64,000 nt of DNA, from positions 25,728,826 through 25,792,825 of the forward strand of contig NC_059362.1 of the NCBI RefSeq assembly GCF_019703515.2, written 5' to 3'. The notes beneath the pieces were generated by a model that was given only the letters and a program-made list of their open reading frames with translations, was not told where the DNA came from and ran no database searches. Source of the DNA: Myxocyprinus asiaticus (lineage: Eukaryota > Chordata > Actinopteri > Cypriniformes > Catostomidae). A program made the translations under genes and the position numbers. The first letter of the stretch is position 1, and the number at the start of each line of letters is the position of its first letter. Below, piece by piece: positions 63,578-64,000 of this stretch.

Positions 63578-64000
63578 CACTGGCGGCCAAAAGTTTGGAA
63601 TAATATACAGATTTTTCTGTTTTGGAAGGAAACTGGTAATTTAATTCACCAAAGTGGTATTCAACTGATCACAAAGTATAGTCAGGACATTACTGATGTA
63701 AAAAACAGCACCATCACTATTTGAAAAAAGTCATTTTTGATCAAATCTAGACAGGCCCCATTTCCAGCAGCCATCACTCCAACACCTTGTCCTTGAGTAA
63801 TCATGCTAAGTTGCTAATTTGGTACTAGAACATCACTTGCCATTATATCAAACACTGCTGAAAGCTATTTGGTTCGTTAAATGAAGCTTAACATTGTCTT
63901 TGTGTTTGTTTTTGAGTTGCCACAATATGCAATAGACTGGCATGTCTTAAGGTCAATATTAGGACAAAAATGGCAAAAAAGAAACAGCTTTCTCTAGAAA
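63578..64000 (+). mobile_element. Tc1/mariner element, CACTGG-GGCCAAAAGTTTGG family, cut by the window end
   Basis: It starts CACTGGCGGCCAAAAGTTTG after TA (63576-63577). A transposase start MAKKKQLSLE is at 63969 on +. It is the family partner of 3629-5629 and shows the unoccupied TTAA site for the MITE at 4543-5312. Confidence 0.9.

Overview
This is a piece of a vertebrate nuclear genome, almost certainly a teleost and probably a cypriniform (inference). Genes are split into short exons with GT-AG introns, the proteins match vertebrate families, and the intervening DNA is packed with fish-type Tc1/mariner, hAT, TTAA-target, SINE, L2 and L1/Tx1 elements and AT/CA microsatellites. No prokaryotic feature was seen.

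Three protein-coding genes account for the real coding sequence. (1) The last seven coding exons of cep135 (centriole assembly coiled-coil protein) lie on + at 7875-14068, with a 3'UTR to about 14695; earlier exons lie left of the window. (2) chst14 (dermatan 4-O-sulfotransferase 1) lies on -: exon 1 at 27812-28096 and exon 2 at 16286-17113, separated by a 10.7-kb transposon-filled intron, giving 370 residues. (3) exoc1 (exocyst subunit Sec3) lies on - at 29299-61679. I could join 19 coding exons with consistent splice phases into a 898-residue protein, including an 18-nt microexon and a 45-nt frame-preserving cassette.

The rest is mostly mobile DNA. 1-7100 is intronic to cep135 and holds four Tc1 elements in a row. 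9440-11345 is a dispersed repeat split by a hAT. 17800-27650 (the chst14 intron) holds nested Tc1, hAT, SINE and fold-back elements. 30500-60800 (exoc1 introns) holds Tc1 copies, hAT elements with exact 8-bp target duplications, TTAA-target MITEs, a 5.7-kb L1-like element and a shorter 5'-truncated relative. The window closes with an L2-type LINE 3' end and the start of another Tc1.

The most notable observation is a hAT insertion sitting across the 5' splice site of exoc1 coding exon 16. Its 8-bp target duplication contains the last 3 exon bases and the first 5 intron bases, so the donor is duplicated about 2.1 kb apart and the working donor now takes its +6 base from the transposon. I found no new gene system; the novelty here is in transposon-gene architecture.
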